This document shows, piece after piece, positions 43,767 through 53,753 of a stretch of DNA of 64,000 bases. Source of the DNA: Neobacillus sp. CF12 (GTDB lineage: Bacteria; Bacillota; Bacilli; Bacillales; Cytobacillaceae); NCBI RefSeq assembly GCF_030348765.1, contig NZ_JAUCEU010000007.1, positions 5,057,501 to 5,121,500 of the forward strand. Direction: 5' to 3'. Position numbers and translations under genes: made by a program. The stretch's first letter is position 1; each line of letters starts with the position of its first letter. Under the pieces are notes generated by a model, which did not search any database, had not been told where the DNA came from, and saw only the letters and a list, made by a program, of their open reading frames with translations.

Positions 43767-44840
43767 TTGAATAAACAGACGTTAAATCTTTTTAAAACTC
43801 TAACAGAACTTCCAGGGGCACCAGGAAACGAACATTTAGTAAGAAATTTTATGAGAGAGCAATTATCTCAATATGCGGATGAAATTGTCCAAGATAAATT
43901 GGGGAGTATTTTTGGTGTCAAAAAAGGAAATCAGAATGGTCCAACGATCATGGTAGCTGGCCATATGGACGAAGTTGGTTTTATGGTAACTGCTATTACC
44001 GATAATGGGATGTTAAGATTTCAACCGCTCGGAGGCTGGTGGAGCCAGGTCTTACTGGCTCAGCGTGTTCAGGTAATGACAAATAATGGACCTGTAATTG
44101 GTGTTATAGGCTCAATCCCTCCCCATCTATTAGAGGACGCTCAGCGAAACAAGCCTATGGAAATGAAAAATATGTTAATTGATATCGGGGCAGACGATCG
44201 TAAAGATGCAGAAAACATTGGAATTAGACCTGGTCAGTCAATTCTGCCTATTTGCCCATTTACCCCTATGGCAAATGAAAAGAAAATACTTGCTAAAGCT
44301 TGGGATAATCGTTATGGCTGTGGTCTTGCGATTGAATTGCTTCAAGAAGTGAAAGATGAATCCTTACCGAATATTCTTTATTCCGGAGCAACCGTACAAG
44401 AAGAGGTAGGACTAAGAGGGGCTCAAACAGCCGCGAATATGATTAATCCAGATATCTTTTTTGCGTTAGATGCTAGTCCTGCTAACGATATGTCAGGAAG
44501 TAAATCCGAATTTGGTCAATTAGGTAAGGGAGCATTACTCCGTATTCTTGATCGATCAATGGTCACACATCGCGGAATGAGAGAATTCATTCTGGATACA
44601 GCAGAAACAAATCAGATACCTTACCAATACTTTGTTTCACAGGGTGGAACGGATGCAGGCCGTGTTCATCAATCCAATGAAGGTGTCCCAAGCGGTGTAA
44701 TTGGCATTTGTTCACGGTACATTCATACACATGCTTCCATGATCCATGTTGATGACTATGCGGCAGCGAAAGAATTAATTGTAAAACTTGTAAAAGCATG
44801 TGACCAAACTACAGTAGATACCATTAAGGCAAACAGTTAA
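43767..44840 (+). CDS. ytoP: M42-family aminopeptidase YtoP
   Basis: 357 residues from the TTG at 43767, 9 nt after GAGGGGG; the TTG at 43737 lacks a site. M42 (glutamyl aminopeptidase / deblocking enzyme) motifs: [10 protein letters not shown] near the start, metal His-Asp in [12 protein letters not shown], bridging Asp in AWDNRYGCG, catalytic Glu-Glu in [11 protein letters not shown], Asp in [10 protein letters not shown] and a late His in [10 protein letters not shown] self-compartmentalising cytosolic peptidase is expected. Single gene. Confidence 0.92.
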   Translation: MNKQTLNLFKTLTELPGAPGNEHLVRNFMREQLSQYADEIVQDKLGSIFGVKKGNQNGPTIMVAGHMDEVGFMVTAITDNGMLRFQPLGGWWSQVLLAQRVQVMTNNGPVIGVIGSIPPHLLEDAQRNKPMEMKNMLIDIGADDRKDAENIGIRPGQSILPICPFTPMANEKKILAKAWDNRYGCGLAIELLQEVKDESLPNILYSGATVQEEVGLRGAQTAANMINPDIFFALDASPANDMSGSKSEFGQLGKGALLRILDRSMVTHRGMREFILDTAETNQIPYQYFVSQGGTDAGRVHQSNEGVPSGVIGICSRYIHTHASMIHVDDYAAAKELIVKLVKACDQTTVDTIKANS

Positions 44841-44849
44841 AGTACAGAC

Positions 44850-44876
44850 GAGGAGGCATTAATTTGCCTTCTTTTT
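44850..44876 (+). terminator. Weak terminator after ytoP
   Basis: Short AGGCA / TGCCT stem with T-rich tail. Confidence 0.4.
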
Positions 44877-44901
44877 ATTTGTAAAGGAGATCGATGGCGT
44901 A

Positions 44902-45420
44902 ATGAAAATAATTATTGGTTCCAATAACCCTGCGAAGATTGCCGCAGTTAAAAATGCTTTTCACTATCAACAAACGGAGATTCTTTCGTTAGACATTCCT
45001 TCCGGGGTAAGAGAACAGCCATTTTCGGATGACGAGACAATTAAAGGGGCAATCAACCGTGCTGTTGGGGCATTAGAAATGGGTAATGGCGATATTGGAA
45101 TTGGGCTTGAGGGAGGCGTACAAGAGTCAACTCAAGGTTTATTACTGTGTAATTGGGGTGCACTTGCTTCGAAAGAAAAGCCGCCTATTATTGCAGGGGG
45201 AGCTAGATTTCTTCTCCCACTTGAAATAGCAGACAGATTAAGAGCCGGTGAAGAACTTGGTCCGGTAATGGATGATTATGCAAAAAAGGCTAATGTTCGC
45301 AAGAATGAAGGGGCTGTTGGAATTTTCACAAATGGTTTAATTAATCGTTCAGAGATGTTTTCGCATATCATGAATCTTTTAGTTGGGCAATATCACTATC
45401 AAAGATCCATGAAGGATTAA
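44902..45420 (+). CDS. DUF84 family NTPase (YjjX-type inosine/xanthosine triphosphatase)
   Basis: 172 residues with the ITPase-like fold: MKIIIGSNNPAKIAAVKNAF (nucleotide loop), GIGLEGGVQE (about 72-81, catalytic region), and GAVGIFTNGLINRSEMF. DUF84/YjjX proteins hydrolyse ITP and XTP to their diphosphates, limiting incorporation of deaminated purines. The ATG follows AAAGGAGATC. It lies between ytoP and the lipoprotein gene; I do not recall it at this place in B. subtilis. Confidence 0.88.
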   Translation: MKIIIGSNNPAKIAAVKNAFHYQQTEILSLDIPSGVREQPFSDDETIKGAINRAVGALEMGNGDIGIGLEGGVQESTQGLLLCNWGALASKEKPPIIAGGARFLLPLEIADRLRAGEELGPVMDDYAKKANVRKNEGAVGIFTNGLINRSEMFSHIMNLLVGQYHYQRSMKD

Positions 45421-45544
45421 ATAGGGCATTTTCATCGAAATACTTCCTATTTCGACAACAATAATCGACAAAAGACTTGTCTTTTCAATATTATGGAAGG
45501 TATGATAGAGATAGGACATTTGTCGTTATAGGAGGCGAAGAAAA

Positions 45545-46057
45545 CTGAAATTCTTTAATGCCATATTGATTATAACCTTATCTGTTGTGTTACTTAGTGC
45601 ATGTGGAAATTCAAATTTCAAAGCAGAGAGTAAAGAAACAATTGATGTAGTAAAAGAAGCACTAAATGAAAAGGCAAAAAAGCCAAATGAAAAAGGTGGA
45701 GATATTAACTTTTATTTGCCCTTTGGTTATGAAATTGAAGAAGAATCTCCCAATAATATTCTTTTAAAAAATGGATCGAAACAATATATTCTTTTTAATA
45801 ACCCACAAGAAAATAAAGTAAGTGATGTTGTTTATAAATCAACTGTTGCACAAAATAAAGACCTAGAGATTAATGAACAATTTAAGGATAGTAAACAATT
45901 TGGTTATTTAATTATCAAGAAACTCGAAGAAGATATGAATGAAATGACAATTGGTATTGGCGGAACTAAGATTACTACATTGATTAAAACGAGCAGTTTA
46001 AAAAATGAAGCGGCAGTGATGACGGAAATCGTTAAATCTGTTGTAAATGATAAATAA
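45545..46057 (+). CDS. Lipoprotein of unknown function, apparent CTG start
   Basis: From the CTG at 45545, 9 nt after a perfect AGGAGG, the product is a 170-residue lipoprotein: (M)KFFNAILIITLSVVLLSAC with lipobox LLSAC and Cys20. Starting at the later TTG (45566) would cut off the positively charged signal start and has no ribosome site. The mature part begins GNSNFKAESKETIDVVKEAL and continues as a mixed alpha/beta domain with GGTKITTLIKT. It is 14 bp from ytpP. Not recognised; probably an anchored cell-envelope protein. Confidence 0.82.
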   Translation: MKFFNAILIITLSVVLLSACGNSNFKAESKETIDVVKEALNEKAKKPNEKGGDINFYLPFGYEIEEESPNNILLKNGSKQYILFNNPQENKVSDVVYKSTVAQNKDLEINEQFKDSKQFGYLIIKKLEEDMNEMTIGIGGTKITTLIKTSSLKNEAAVMTEIVKSVVNDK

Positions 46058-46071
46058 TTGGAGGTATTCGT

Positions 46072-46386
46072 GTGAAGAATTTAGCATCGATGGAGCAATT
46101 TGAACAACTCCGTGATGGAGGGAAAACGATTTTTATGTTCTCTGCAAACTGGTGTCCAGATTGTCGAATTATTGAACCATTTCTCCCAGATATAGAAACA
46201 AAGTACAGCCAATTTACTTTTATCCATGTTGATAGAGATCAGTTTATCGATTTATGCCAACAGTTAGATGTATACGGTATTCCAAGTTTTATCGCATTTG
46301 AAAATGGTGAAGAGATCGGTCGTTTTGTAAGCAAAGATAGGAAAACACAAGAGGAAATTGAAGAATTTATTACCGGTCTTAAATAA
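46072..46386 (+). CDS. ytpP: Thioredoxin-like protein YtpP
   Basis: 104 residues with a thioredoxin fold and active site WCPDC (Cys28, Cys31) in place of the usual WCGPC; the cis-Pro is in YGIPSF. B. subtilis YtpP has this same arrangement and is suggested to take part in bacillithiol-linked thiol redox. No signal peptide, so cytosolic. The GTG start follows GGAGGTATT. Confidence 0.92.
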   Translation: MKNLASMEQFEQLRDGGKTIFMFSANWCPDCRIIEPFLPDIETKYSQFTFIHVDRDQFIDLCQQLDVYGIPSFIAFENGEEIGRFVSKDRKTQEEIEEFITGLK

Positions 46387-46394
46387 TTACCTCA

Positions 46395-46431
46395 AAAACC
46401 TCCATCTTCTTTTGAGATGGTGGTTTTTTCA
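46395..46431 (+). terminator. ytpP terminator
   Basis: CC-T-CCATCT / AGATGG-T-GG stem with one mismatch and T6. Confidence 0.82.
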
Positions 46432-46462
46432 TGTACAATGAAAGTGGTTTGGAGGGATTTTG

Positions 46463-47281
46463 ATGAAAATGGATAGTATTAAAATGAAAAGAGAATTAGA
46501 AGCACGCTTAGCGAATGTTGAAAGGCTAATCACTTATGATCGAGAAAAGGATCAACTGCGAATTGAAAATAAAGCCCTTGGTAAAGGAATCACTATTACT
46601 TTAGGTGGTATTGTGGCTAAGTGGCATACTGAGAAAGATAAGGCCATTGATGAAGTGGTTTATTATGTGGAAGAGGGACTCAGGGCTATGACAGACCAAG
46701 TCCAGTTAACGGACCATGAGAAAAAGATTTTCCCCGTTATACGCTCCACTTCTTTCCCGATTGAAGCGGAGGAAGGTGTTCCGTTCTTAACAGAGGAGCA
46801 TACAGCAGAAACAAAAATATTTTATGCTTATGACATGGGAAACACTTACCGATTAATTGATTCGAGAATCATGGAAAAAGAAGGATGGCGGGAAAGCCGT
46901 ATTAAAGAAATTGCCTTATTTAATGTCAGGTCTTTAAAGACATCATTAAAAGAAGATCAAGTAGCAGGCAACACTTTTTATTTCCTAAATTCAAATGATG
47001 GTTATGACGCTAGCAGGATATTAAATAAAGGCTTTTTAAATGATATGAAGAAAAAAATAACAGGGACAATGGTCCTGGCAGTTCCACACCAGGATGTTTT
47101 AATTATAGCTGATATTCAAAACAATACAGGGTATGATGTTTTGGCACAAATGGCAATGAGCTTCTTTGCAAATGGACGTGTGCCAATAACGGCCTTATCT
47201 TTCTTGTATGAGGATGGAGAACTAGAGCCGATTTTTATTTTAGGAAAAACACGGAATCAGGATGAAAAAGGATCACGGTAA
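46463..47281 (+). CDS. ytpQ: YtpQ, DUF1444 family protein
   Basis: 272 residues matching the DUF1444 protein YtpQ: N-terminal helix [10 protein letters not shown], then an alternating alpha/beta domain including [22 protein letters not shown] and [32 protein letters not shown]. The ATG at 46463 follows GGAGGGA. In B. subtilis ytpQ is followed by ytpR (tRNA-binding domain protein), which is missing here; sftA follows directly. Function unknown. Confidence 0.9.
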   Translation: MKMDSIKMKRELEARLANVERLITYDREKDQLRIENKALGKGITITLGGIVAKWHTEKDKAIDEVVYYVEEGLRAMTDQVQLTDHEKKIFPVIRSTSFPIEAEEGVPFLTEEHTAETKIFYAYDMGNTYRLIDSRIMEKEGWRESRIKEIALFNVRSLKTSLKEDQVAGNTFYFLNSNDGYDASRILNKGFLNDMKKKITGTMVLAVPHQDVLIIADIQNNTGYDVLAQMAMSFFANGRVPITALSFLYEDGELEPIFILGKTRNQDEKGSR

Positions 47282-47374
47282 GTGGTCTTTTTTACTTATT
47301 CTAAGATTTTTTGTCGAAAAATTAATATTACCTGTTAAAATAGAGTGATAGAAACAGTAGAAAGAGTGATAGTT

Positions 47375-49699
47375 TTGAGTTGGATCCAAAACTTTTTTCA
47401 AAGGTTTATAAAGGACAATGAGGATGAATATGCTGAATATGACATACATAACAAGCAACTGGAGAGGTCATTGCCTCATAAGATAATGGAGGAGGGACGC
47501 CATCTAGATACAAAAATTTCATATCAGTATCCAAAAGGTCAACTGCATTTCAAATTGAAACCAGAAGTTCCAATCGTGAAATCAGAAAAACCACACCGAC
47601 AAAAGAGGGTAGAGCAACGTACTGAAATAAGAAGTTCGGAAGCAAAGAATACTCAGGTAAATAAGAAAATTACGCCTCCGATAAATAAAAAACCGTTCCG
47701 TCTGACCGAAATTCCTTCACCTATTTATGGGTTTAGCAGACCCGTTAGACAATTAGACGAAATTGTCGAGCATGAGTTAAGCCATATTCTAGATGATGAA
47801 ACTGAAACGTTACAGGTTTCTAGTAACGAGGCATCGGAGCAAGAGATCCTAACGGAAGTTGAAATAGCCGCTTCTGAAACAGCAGTTGCCATATCAGAAG
47901 TGATTGTGGAAAGTGAAGAGTCCCCAGTAGTTGAATCGAAGGAAGAACAAACGCAGGATTCTAGAGAGCCGCACAGCCGAAAACGATCTCATCTTCCTTT
48001 CAATGTGATGATGCTAAAACAGGATAAATTAAAATGGGAAGAAAGAAAAAAAAGAAGAACTTTACCCGATGAAAGAGTAAAGGTTCATAAAGATATTGCT
48101 GAAGCGAAGTTAAAAACAGAGCATCTCGAAACAAAAGAGGAAATTAAACTAAGTAACTCAATTGAGGATGTAATAACAGAAGCGCTGCAAAGGATTCAAA
48201 CTGATACCAAGGCTGAACCAGTATCTAACAACATTGTGGCAAAAGATGAAGTCCCAAGAGATTTAGGGCCAAATTCATATGTATTTCCTAAAATGGACTT
48301 GTTAAAACCCCCTGTTATTGTTGAAGATGATACGGAATGGTTATTGTACCAAGAGGAGCTTTTAAACCAAACCCTGCAGAATTTTAATGTCGGTGCAAGT
48401 GTTGTGAATGTAACGCAAGGACCAGCTGTTACTCGGTTTGAAGTTCAACCGGAGCCTGGGGTTAAAGTAAACAAAATTACAAATCTAAGTGATGATATAA
48501 AATTAAGTCTTGCAGCCAGAGACATTCGAATTGAGGCGCCAATTCCAGGTAAACATACGATTGGCATTGAAGTACCAAATCAAAAATCACGCCCTGTATT
48601 AATCAATGAAATTCTTCAAAGCCCAGTTTTCCTTGAGTCACCGTCTCCATTAACAGCTATACTTGGTCTCGATATTTCTGGGAAGCCAATTGTTACAGAT
48701 TTAAAGAAAATGCCTCATGGGTTAATAGCTGGTGCTACTGGTTCTGGGAAGAGTGTTTGTATTAACACCATCTTAGTAAGTTTATTGTTTAAAGCAAGTC
48801 CAGAAGATTTAAAGTTATTATTAATTGATCCAAAAATGGTAGAGCTTGCTCCCTATAATCGAATTCCTCATCTGGTTAGTCCGGTAATAACCGATGTAAA
48901 GGCAGCAACTGCAGCCTTAAAATGGGCTGTGGATGAAATGGAAAGACGTTATGAGCTATTTGCTCATACGGGAGTTCGCGACATCAATCGATTTAATGAA
49001 CTTGCAGTAAAGCATAAACAATATAGTGATAAACTGCCGTTTATTGTGATTATCATCGATGAATTAGCAGATTTAATGATGATGTCACCCGCGGATGTTG
49101 AAGAAGCTATTTGTAGAATTGCCCAGAAAGCACGAGCATGTGGAATTCATTTAATTGTAGCGACACAAAGACCTTCAGTCGATGTTATTACTGGGTTAAT
49201 TAAAGCCAACATCCCGACACGGGTTGCCTTTTCTGTTTCTTCACAGGTGGATTCTCGAACCATTATTGATATAAGTGGTGCTGAAAAATTACTCGGTCGT
49301 GGTGATATGCTCTTTTTAGAAAATGGATCTTCCAAGCCTGTTCGTCTACAAGGAACCTTTGTGTCTGATGAGGAAATTGATCTTGTGGTCGGGCATGTAA
49401 GAGAGCAGCGCGAGCCTGAATACTTGTTCGAACAAGAGGAACTATTAAAAAAGGCACAGATTACTGAAGATGAAGATGAACTCTTTTATGAAGCTTGTGA
49501 GTTTATTATTGAACAGGGTCTGGCTTCCACCTCTAGTTTACAGAGGAGATTTAAAATCGGATATAACCGTGCAGCAAGGCTGATGGATATGCTCGAATCC
49601 AATGGTTTTATCACAAGTGCAAATGGCAGCAAGCCTAGAGAAGTATTGATTACAGAGTCAGACTTGGAGTCCTTGCAAGATACTGGTACAATAAATTAA
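47375..49699 (+). CDS. sftA: DNA translocase SftA (FtsK/SpoIIIE family)
   Basis: 774 residues from the TTG at 47375, giving the (M)SWIQ start; a GTG at 47345 is an alternative. Unlike SpoIIIE there is no N-terminal membrane domain: the first 300 residues are charged and low-complexity. The motor domain has Walker A GATGSGKS near 452-460, DPKMVELAPYN, Walker B VIIIDELADLMM and ATQRPSVDVITG. The C-terminal gamma domain LQRRFKIGYNRAARLMDMLE binds orienting DNA repeats. SftA moves DNA away from the closing septum in vegetative cells. Confidence 0.95.
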   Translation: MSWIQNFFQRFIKDNEDEYAEYDIHNKQLERSLPHKIMEEGRHLDTKISYQYPKGQLHFKLKPEVPIVKSEKPHRQKRVEQRTEIRSSEAKNTQVNKKITPPINKKPFRLTEIPSPIYGFSRPVRQLDEIVEHELSHILDDETETLQVSSNEASEQEILTEVEIAASETAVAISEVIVESEESPVVESKEEQTQDSREPHSRKRSHLPFNVMMLKQDKLKWEERKKRRTLPDERVKVHKDIAEAKLKTEHLETKEEIKLSNSIEDVITEALQRIQTDTKAEPVSNNIVAKDEVPRDLGPNSYVFPKMDLLKPPVIVEDDTEWLLYQEELLNQTLQNFNVGASVVNVTQGPAVTRFEVQPEPGVKVNKITNLSDDIKLSLAARDIRIEAPIPGKHTIGIEVPNQKSRPVLINEILQSPVFLESPSPLTAILGLDISGKPIVTDLKKMPHGLIAGATGSGKSVCINTILVSLLFKASPEDLKLLLIDPKMVELAPYNRIPHLVSPVITDVKAATAALKWAVDEMERRYELFAHTGVRDINRFNELAVKHKQYSDKLPFIVIIIDELADLMMMSPADVEEAICRIAQKARACGIHLIVATQRPSVDVITGLIKANIPTRVAFSVSSQVDSRTIIDISGAEKLLGRGDMLFLENGSSKPVRLQGTFVSDEEIDLVVGHVREQREPEYLFEQEELLKKAQITEDEDELFYEACEFIIEQGLASTSSLQRRFKIGYNRAARLMDMLESNGFITSANGSKPREVLITESDLESLQDTGTIN

Positions 49700-49900
49700 T
49701 CTCTAGTCTACTTCATAGCATAAGAAAATATTAAGTCTTGATGTATCAAATAGTTTTTATTGATAAACAATGTTATAATACTTAAATGTGATTACCCTAT
49801 AGACTTTTATTCATTATCGAGTTAAAGTGTTAACAATTAGCATTTCAAGATAGATGTCATATACTGTTTTACAGATAGACGTTGGTTGGAGGTTCTTTAT

Positions 49901-51202
49901 ATGACTATTTACCATTTTGTAGGTATAAAGGGGTCAGGAATGAGTGCATTAGCACAAGTTCTCCATGATATGAAATTCGATGTACAAGGCTCCGATGTCG
50001 AAAAGCGCTTTTTTACTCAACTGGCCCTTGAACAATCCGGAATAAAGATTCTCCCCTTTCAAAAAGAAAACATTAAACCGGGGATGACTATTATTGCTGG
50101 TAATGCATTTCCTGATTCACATGAGGAAATTCAAGAGGCTATGAAGCTCGGATTACCAATTGTTCGTTACCACCGTTTCTTAGGCGATTTTATGCAAAAT
50201 TTTACAAGTGTGGCCATTACGGGAGCACACGGTAAAACGTCTACAACCGGACTGCTTGCTCATGTTATTAAGGGGGCAAAGCCGACTTCGTTTTTAATTG
50301 GTGACGGTACTGGTAAGGGCGAAGAAGGCTCTAAATATTTTGTTTTCGAAGCATGTGAATATAGAAGACACTTTTTGTCCTATTTTCCCGATTATGCAAT
50401 CATGACAAATATTGATTTCGATCACCCAGATTATTTTGCTAATATTGATGATGTATTTTCAGCATTCCAAGAAATGGCCGTTCAAGTTAAGAAGGGGATA
50501 TTTGCTTACGGGGATGATGAACAACTTCAAAAGATTCAGGCAAAGGTTCCAGTATTGTTCTATGGTTTTGATGAAGAGAATGATTATCAAGCTAAAAATC
50601 TTGTGAAAGCCACAAGTGGGACCACCTTTGATGTTTTTATTCGTAATACATTCTATGATACATTTACCATCCCTACATTTGGTGAGCACAGTGTTCTAAA
50701 TGCGCTTGCGGTCATTGGGTTATGTCATTACGAAGAAATTGATGTTTCAATTGTTAAGGAACAATTGAACAGCTTCCAAGGTGTGAAAAGAAGATTCACT
50801 GAGAAACAAATTGGCTCACAAATTTTAATTGATGATTATGCACATCATCCGACAGAAATTAAAGCTACTATTGATGCGGCCAATCAAAAATATCCTGATC
50901 GTGAAATTGTAGCAGTATTTCAGCCACATACTTTTTCTCGTACGCAGGCTTTTCTTGAGGACTTTGCTAAAAGCTTGAGACTTGCGGATAAGACTTATTT
51001 ATGTGAAATCTTTGGTTCTGCACGAGAAAACCATGGAAAACTGACGATTAACGACTTGCAAAAGAGAATCGAAGGTGCTGAAATCCTGTTAGAAGAGAAT
51101 ACTACTCTGCTTGAGAAACATAAAAATAGTGTAATTATTTTTATGGGTGCAGGAGATATTCAGAAATTCCAGGAATCGTATGAAAATCAGTTAACGTTAT
51201 AA
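49901..51202 (+). CDS. murC: UDP-N-acetylmuramate--L-alanine ligase
   Basis: 433 residues from the ATG at 49901 (TTGGAGG upstream). Mur ligase motifs: N-terminal [16 protein letters not shown]-binding [11 protein letters not shown] (about 109-119), [10 protein letters not shown], and the C-terminal [10 protein letters not shown] and FQPHTFSR. It joins L-Ala to UDP-MurNAc, the first step of the peptidoglycan stem peptide. TATAAT at 49774-49779 may be its -10. Order sftA-murC-ytxGHJ-aroA matches B. subtilis. Confidence 0.96.
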   Translation: MTIYHFVGIKGSGMSALAQVLHDMKFDVQGSDVEKRFFTQLALEQSGIKILPFQKENIKPGMTIIAGNAFPDSHEEIQEAMKLGLPIVRYHRFLGDFMQNFTSVAITGAHGKTSTTGLLAHVIKGAKPTSFLIGDGTGKGEEGSKYFVFEACEYRRHFLSYFPDYAIMTNIDFDHPDYFANIDDVFSAFQEMAVQVKKGIFAYGDDEQLQKIQAKVPVLFYGFDEENDYQAKNLVKATSGTTFDVFIRNTFYDTFTIPTFGEHSVLNALAVIGLCHYEEIDVSIVKEQLNSFQGVKRRFTEKQIGSQILIDDYAHHPTEIKATIDAANQKYPDREIVAVFQPHTFSRTQAFLEDFAKSLRLADKTYLCEIFGSARENHGKLTINDLQKRIEGAEILLEENTTLLEKHKNSVIIFMGAGDIQKFQESYENQLTL

Positions 51203-51204
51203 CA

Positions 51205-51240
51205 AAAAAGGATGCCCGTAACCAAACGGACATCCTTTTT
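51205..51240 (+). terminator. murC terminator
   Basis: AAAAAGGATG / CATCCTTTTT with inner CCGT/ACGG pairing. Confidence 0.92.
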
Positions 51241-51244
51241 ATTT

Positions 51245-51490
51245 GACTGTGTTTAACTTGTCTGTTGATTTCCACTCCAGGCACTTCGCTTTCCGCGGGC
51301 GGTCCGGGGAGCCTCCTCGGCGCTTTAGCGCCTGTGGGGTCTCCCCTGCCCCGTCCTCCCGCAGGACATTGATTTTCCTCTTTGAATTCTCCCACGCACG
51401 AAGAAAATGCGATAGCATTTTCGAGGAGTCTTCGTGCCTTCCGCTCCAATCAACAGAGTGCCAAAATTAATAATTCCTATAACACAGCCA
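51245..51490. repeat. Family B MITE-like repeat, copy 3 (long form, inverted)
   Basis: About 246 bp in reverse orientation relative to copy 1. The shared core GAGACCCCACAGGCGCTAAAGCGCC reads on the reverse strand, and the internal hairpin module at 51362-51437 matches copy 2. Outer ends GACTGTGTTTAA and the complement of GGCTGTGTTAT are an imperfect inverted repeat. The element stops 2 bp before the stop codon of the reverse gene at 51492. Confidence 0.88.
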
Positions 51491-51491
51491 A

Positions 51492-52607
51492 CTATTTTAG
51501 GTTTTCAGGGTTTAAGCCTTCTAGTTCAGGAATAACAAAAAGTCCATCTTTACGAATGAGTACATCGTCGAAGTAGATTTCTCCTCCGCCATATTCCGGA
51601 CGTTGAATATTTACCATATCCCAATGAATGTTGGAGTGGTTTCCGTTAAATGCCTCATCGTAACATTGACCAGGAGTGAAGTGGAAACTGCCAGCGATTT
51701 TTTCATCAAATAAAATATCTTGCATTGGGGTTAAAATATATGGATTTACACCGATGGCAAATTCTCCGACATAGCGTGCACCCTCATCTGTATCAAATAT
51801 TTTATTGATACGTTCTGTATCATTAGCAGTTGCCTCAACTATTTTCCCATCTTTAAAGGTTAGTTTTACATTTTCAAAAGTAAACCCATGGTAAGGGGAT
51901 GGGGTGTTATAGGTAATAACTCCATTTACTGAATCCCGTACGGGTGCACTGTAAACCTCCCCGTCTGGGATATTCGCATGGCCAGCACACTTAATAGCAG
52001 GAATATCCTTAATGGAGAAGCTAAGATCTGTCCCAGGACCAGTAAGACGAACCTTGTCTGTCCGGTTCATTAATTCGACAAGGCTATCCATGGCTTTATT
52101 CATTTTGCCATAATCCAAATTACAAACATCAAAATAGAAGTCCTCGAATGCTTCAGTGCTCATTTTAGCTAACTGAGCCATGTTTGATGTTGGATAGCGA
52201 AGAACCACCCATTTTGTTTTCGGAACACGGATGTCGCGATGAACCTTTTTCCCAATTGTATTTCCGTGAATCTTCATCTTATCGTCTGGCACATCTGCCT
52301 GCTCGTTAATGTTATCACCAGAACGAAGACCTATGTATGCATCCATTTTGCTCATAACATTTGCTTCAAAATCAGCCATCATGTTAAATTGCTCATCCTC
52401 GGCCCCAAGAAGTAATGCACGATCTACTTGTTGATCTTTCAAAAGTACAAATGGATATCCACCAGCAAGATAGGCTTCCTTAACAAGTGCAGTAACAAGC
52501 TCGCGCTGCAGGCCAAAGTTCTCGATTAATACCTTTTCACCTTTTTGTAGCTCTACAGAGTAGTTAATTAAATTTTTAGCTAGCTTTTCAATACGTGGAT
52601 CTTTCAT
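51492..52607 (-). CDS. M29-family aminopeptidase (AmpS/PepS-like)
   Basis: 371 residues from the ATG at 52607, after GGAGG; an upstream start at 52667 is unlikely. M29 metallo-aminopeptidase: N-terminal KLAKNLINYSVELQKGEKVLIE, metal Glu residues in PDGEVYSAPV and VGEFAIGVNP, and C-terminal His-rich GSFHFTPGQCYDEAFNGNHSNIHWDMV ligands, all present. It removes N-terminal residues from peptides in the cytosol. Its 3' end abuts a family B repeat, which may supply the terminator. Confidence 0.92.
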   Translation of the reverse strand: MKDPRIEKLAKNLINYSVELQKGEKVLIENFGLQRELVTALVKEAYLAGGYPFVLLKDQQVDRALLLGAEDEQFNMMADFEANVMSKMDAYIGLRSGDNINEQADVPDDKMKIHGNTIGKKVHRDIRVPKTKWVVLRYPTSNMAQLAKMSTEAFEDFYFDVCNLDYGKMNKAMDSLVELMNRTDKVRLTGPGTDLSFSIKDIPAIKCAGHANIPDGEVYSAPVRDSVNGVITYNTPSPYHGFTFENVKLTFKDGKIVEATANDTERINKIFDTDEGARYVGEFAIGVNPYILTPMQDILFDEKIAGSFHFTPGQCYDEAFNGNHSNIHWDMVNIQRPEYGGGEIYFDDVLIRKDGLFVIPELEGLNPENLK

Positions 52608-52768
52608 GTTATTGTAAACCTCCAACGAAAAAAGTAATAATACATTATTTATTGTAACCGAATTCATTCGTAAAGTGATAAAATTTCAACTTAAGAGTAA
52701 AACGTATTGTAATCATTAGCAGGAAAATGAGACAATTATCTTGAAGTAGTATTAAGATACCTATTAAC

Positions 52769-52793
52769 GTTTAATAAGGCAATAGATAGGTAA
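52769..52793 (+). promoter_or_regulatory. Candidate sigma-B promoter of ytxGHJ
   Basis: GTTTAA (52769-52774), 13-bp spacer, AGGTAA (52788-52793), close to GTTTAA-N13/14-GGGTAT. B. subtilis ytxGHJ is transcribed by sigma-B and sigma-H under stress. Confidence 0.5.
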
Positions 52794-52826
52794 TACATAA
52801 TGGTATATATGCGGAGGTAAAAACGA

Positions 52827-53288
52827 ATGGAAATTATTTTATACTTAAGCGTCGCATTGGTTGCGATTGCGTTTTTGGTGCTAGTTATTTACCTAGCCAA
52901 GACACTTAAATCACTTCAAGGAACTCTTTCTAGTGTATCAAGTACGTTAATTGGGTTAGAAAAACAGTTGGATGGAGTGACTAAAGAGACGACAGAACTC
53001 TTACAAAAGACCAATGCTCTTGCTGATGACATTCAAGAGAAGTCACAGAATCTAACCAGTGTGATTACTGCTGTAAAAGATGTTGGAACAACAGTCAATA
53101 AATTTAATGGTACTTTAAAAAATTTAACGCAATCATTTGATGTGCAAGTAGAAGAAAATAAAGAAAAAATCTCGCAAATTGTGCAATGGGGTAATGTTTT
53201 CCTTGAACTAAAAGATAAGTGGACTGCTAAGAAGCAAGAAAAAAACCAAGGTAGTGCTGAAGAAATTAGAAGAGTTAGATCAAGATAG
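52827..53288 (+). CDS. ytxG: YtxG, DUF948 general stress protein
   Basis: 153 residues: one N-terminal membrane helix ([22 protein letters not shown], about 2-23) then a long coiled coil with heptads of TL, SS, LE and VT residues, as in DUF948 proteins. Tethered coiled-coil stress protein of unknown mechanism; first of the ytxG-ytxH-ytxJ operon. The ATG follows GGAGGT. Confidence 0.92.
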   Translation: MEIILYLSVALVAIAFLVLVIYLAKTLKSLQGTLSSVSSTLIGLEKQLDGVTKETTELLQKTNALADDIQEKSQNLTSVITAVKDVGTTVNKFNGTLKNLTQSFDVQVEENKEKISQIVQWGNVFLELKDKWTAKKQEKNQGSAEEIRRVRSR

Positions 53289-53318
53289 TATGTTATTTAA
53301 ATAAGGGAGGAATCCATT

Positions 53319-53666
53319 ATGAGTGAAACGAGAGAAGTAAAAAGTGAGCAAACGTCGAGTAGTTTTTTGCTTGGGGCACTTATCGGCGGATTAGTGGGTG
53401 CTGCGGCTGCAATCTTTTTAGCCCCCAAATCGGGAAAGGAACTTCGAAGTACACTTAACAATCAAGCGGGGACACTTAAGGAAAAGACGGTCCAACTAAT
53501 GAATAAGACAAAGACACCAGCAGATGTAGAAGAAGATCACTATATCCCGATAGGTGGAGTGCCAAAATCGAATACAGAAGGTTCTGTGGATGAACTTTCA
53601 ATAAGGAAAAAACTAGAAGAAGCAAAAAAAGCGTTTGAAGAGGAAGAATACAAAGTAACACATTAA
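53319..53666 (+). CDS. ytxH: YtxH general stress protein
   Basis: 115 residues with the YtxH domain: a glycine-rich membrane helix FLLGALIGGLVGAAAAIFLAPKSGKELRSTL (about 17-45), then an amphipathic, Lys/Glu-rich tail. It is found widely in stress-induced Gram-positive operons; function unknown. It lies 30 bp after ytxG; AGGGAGGAA precedes its ATG. A hairpin separates it from ytxJ. Confidence 0.92.
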   Translation: MSETREVKSEQTSSSFLLGALIGGLVGAAAAIFLAPKSGKELRSTLNNQAGTLKEKTVQLMNKTKTPADVEEDHYIPIGGVPKSNTEGSVDELSIRKKLEEAKKAFEEEEYKVTH

Positions 53667-53702
53667 GAGTTTTCAACTAACTAATCGAAATATTTGTATC
53701 AA

Positions 53703-53735
53703 AAACGGTGAAGTGATAGAATGACTTCACCGTTT
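53703..53735 (+). terminator. Intercistronic hairpin between ytxH and ytxJ
   Basis: Perfect 12-bp stem AAACGGTGAAGT / ACTTCACCGTTT with a 9-nt loop. Only a few T residues follow, so it may be a partial terminator or mRNA processing/stabilising element. Confidence 0.55.
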
Positions 53736-53753
53736 ATAATTTTGGAGGATAGA

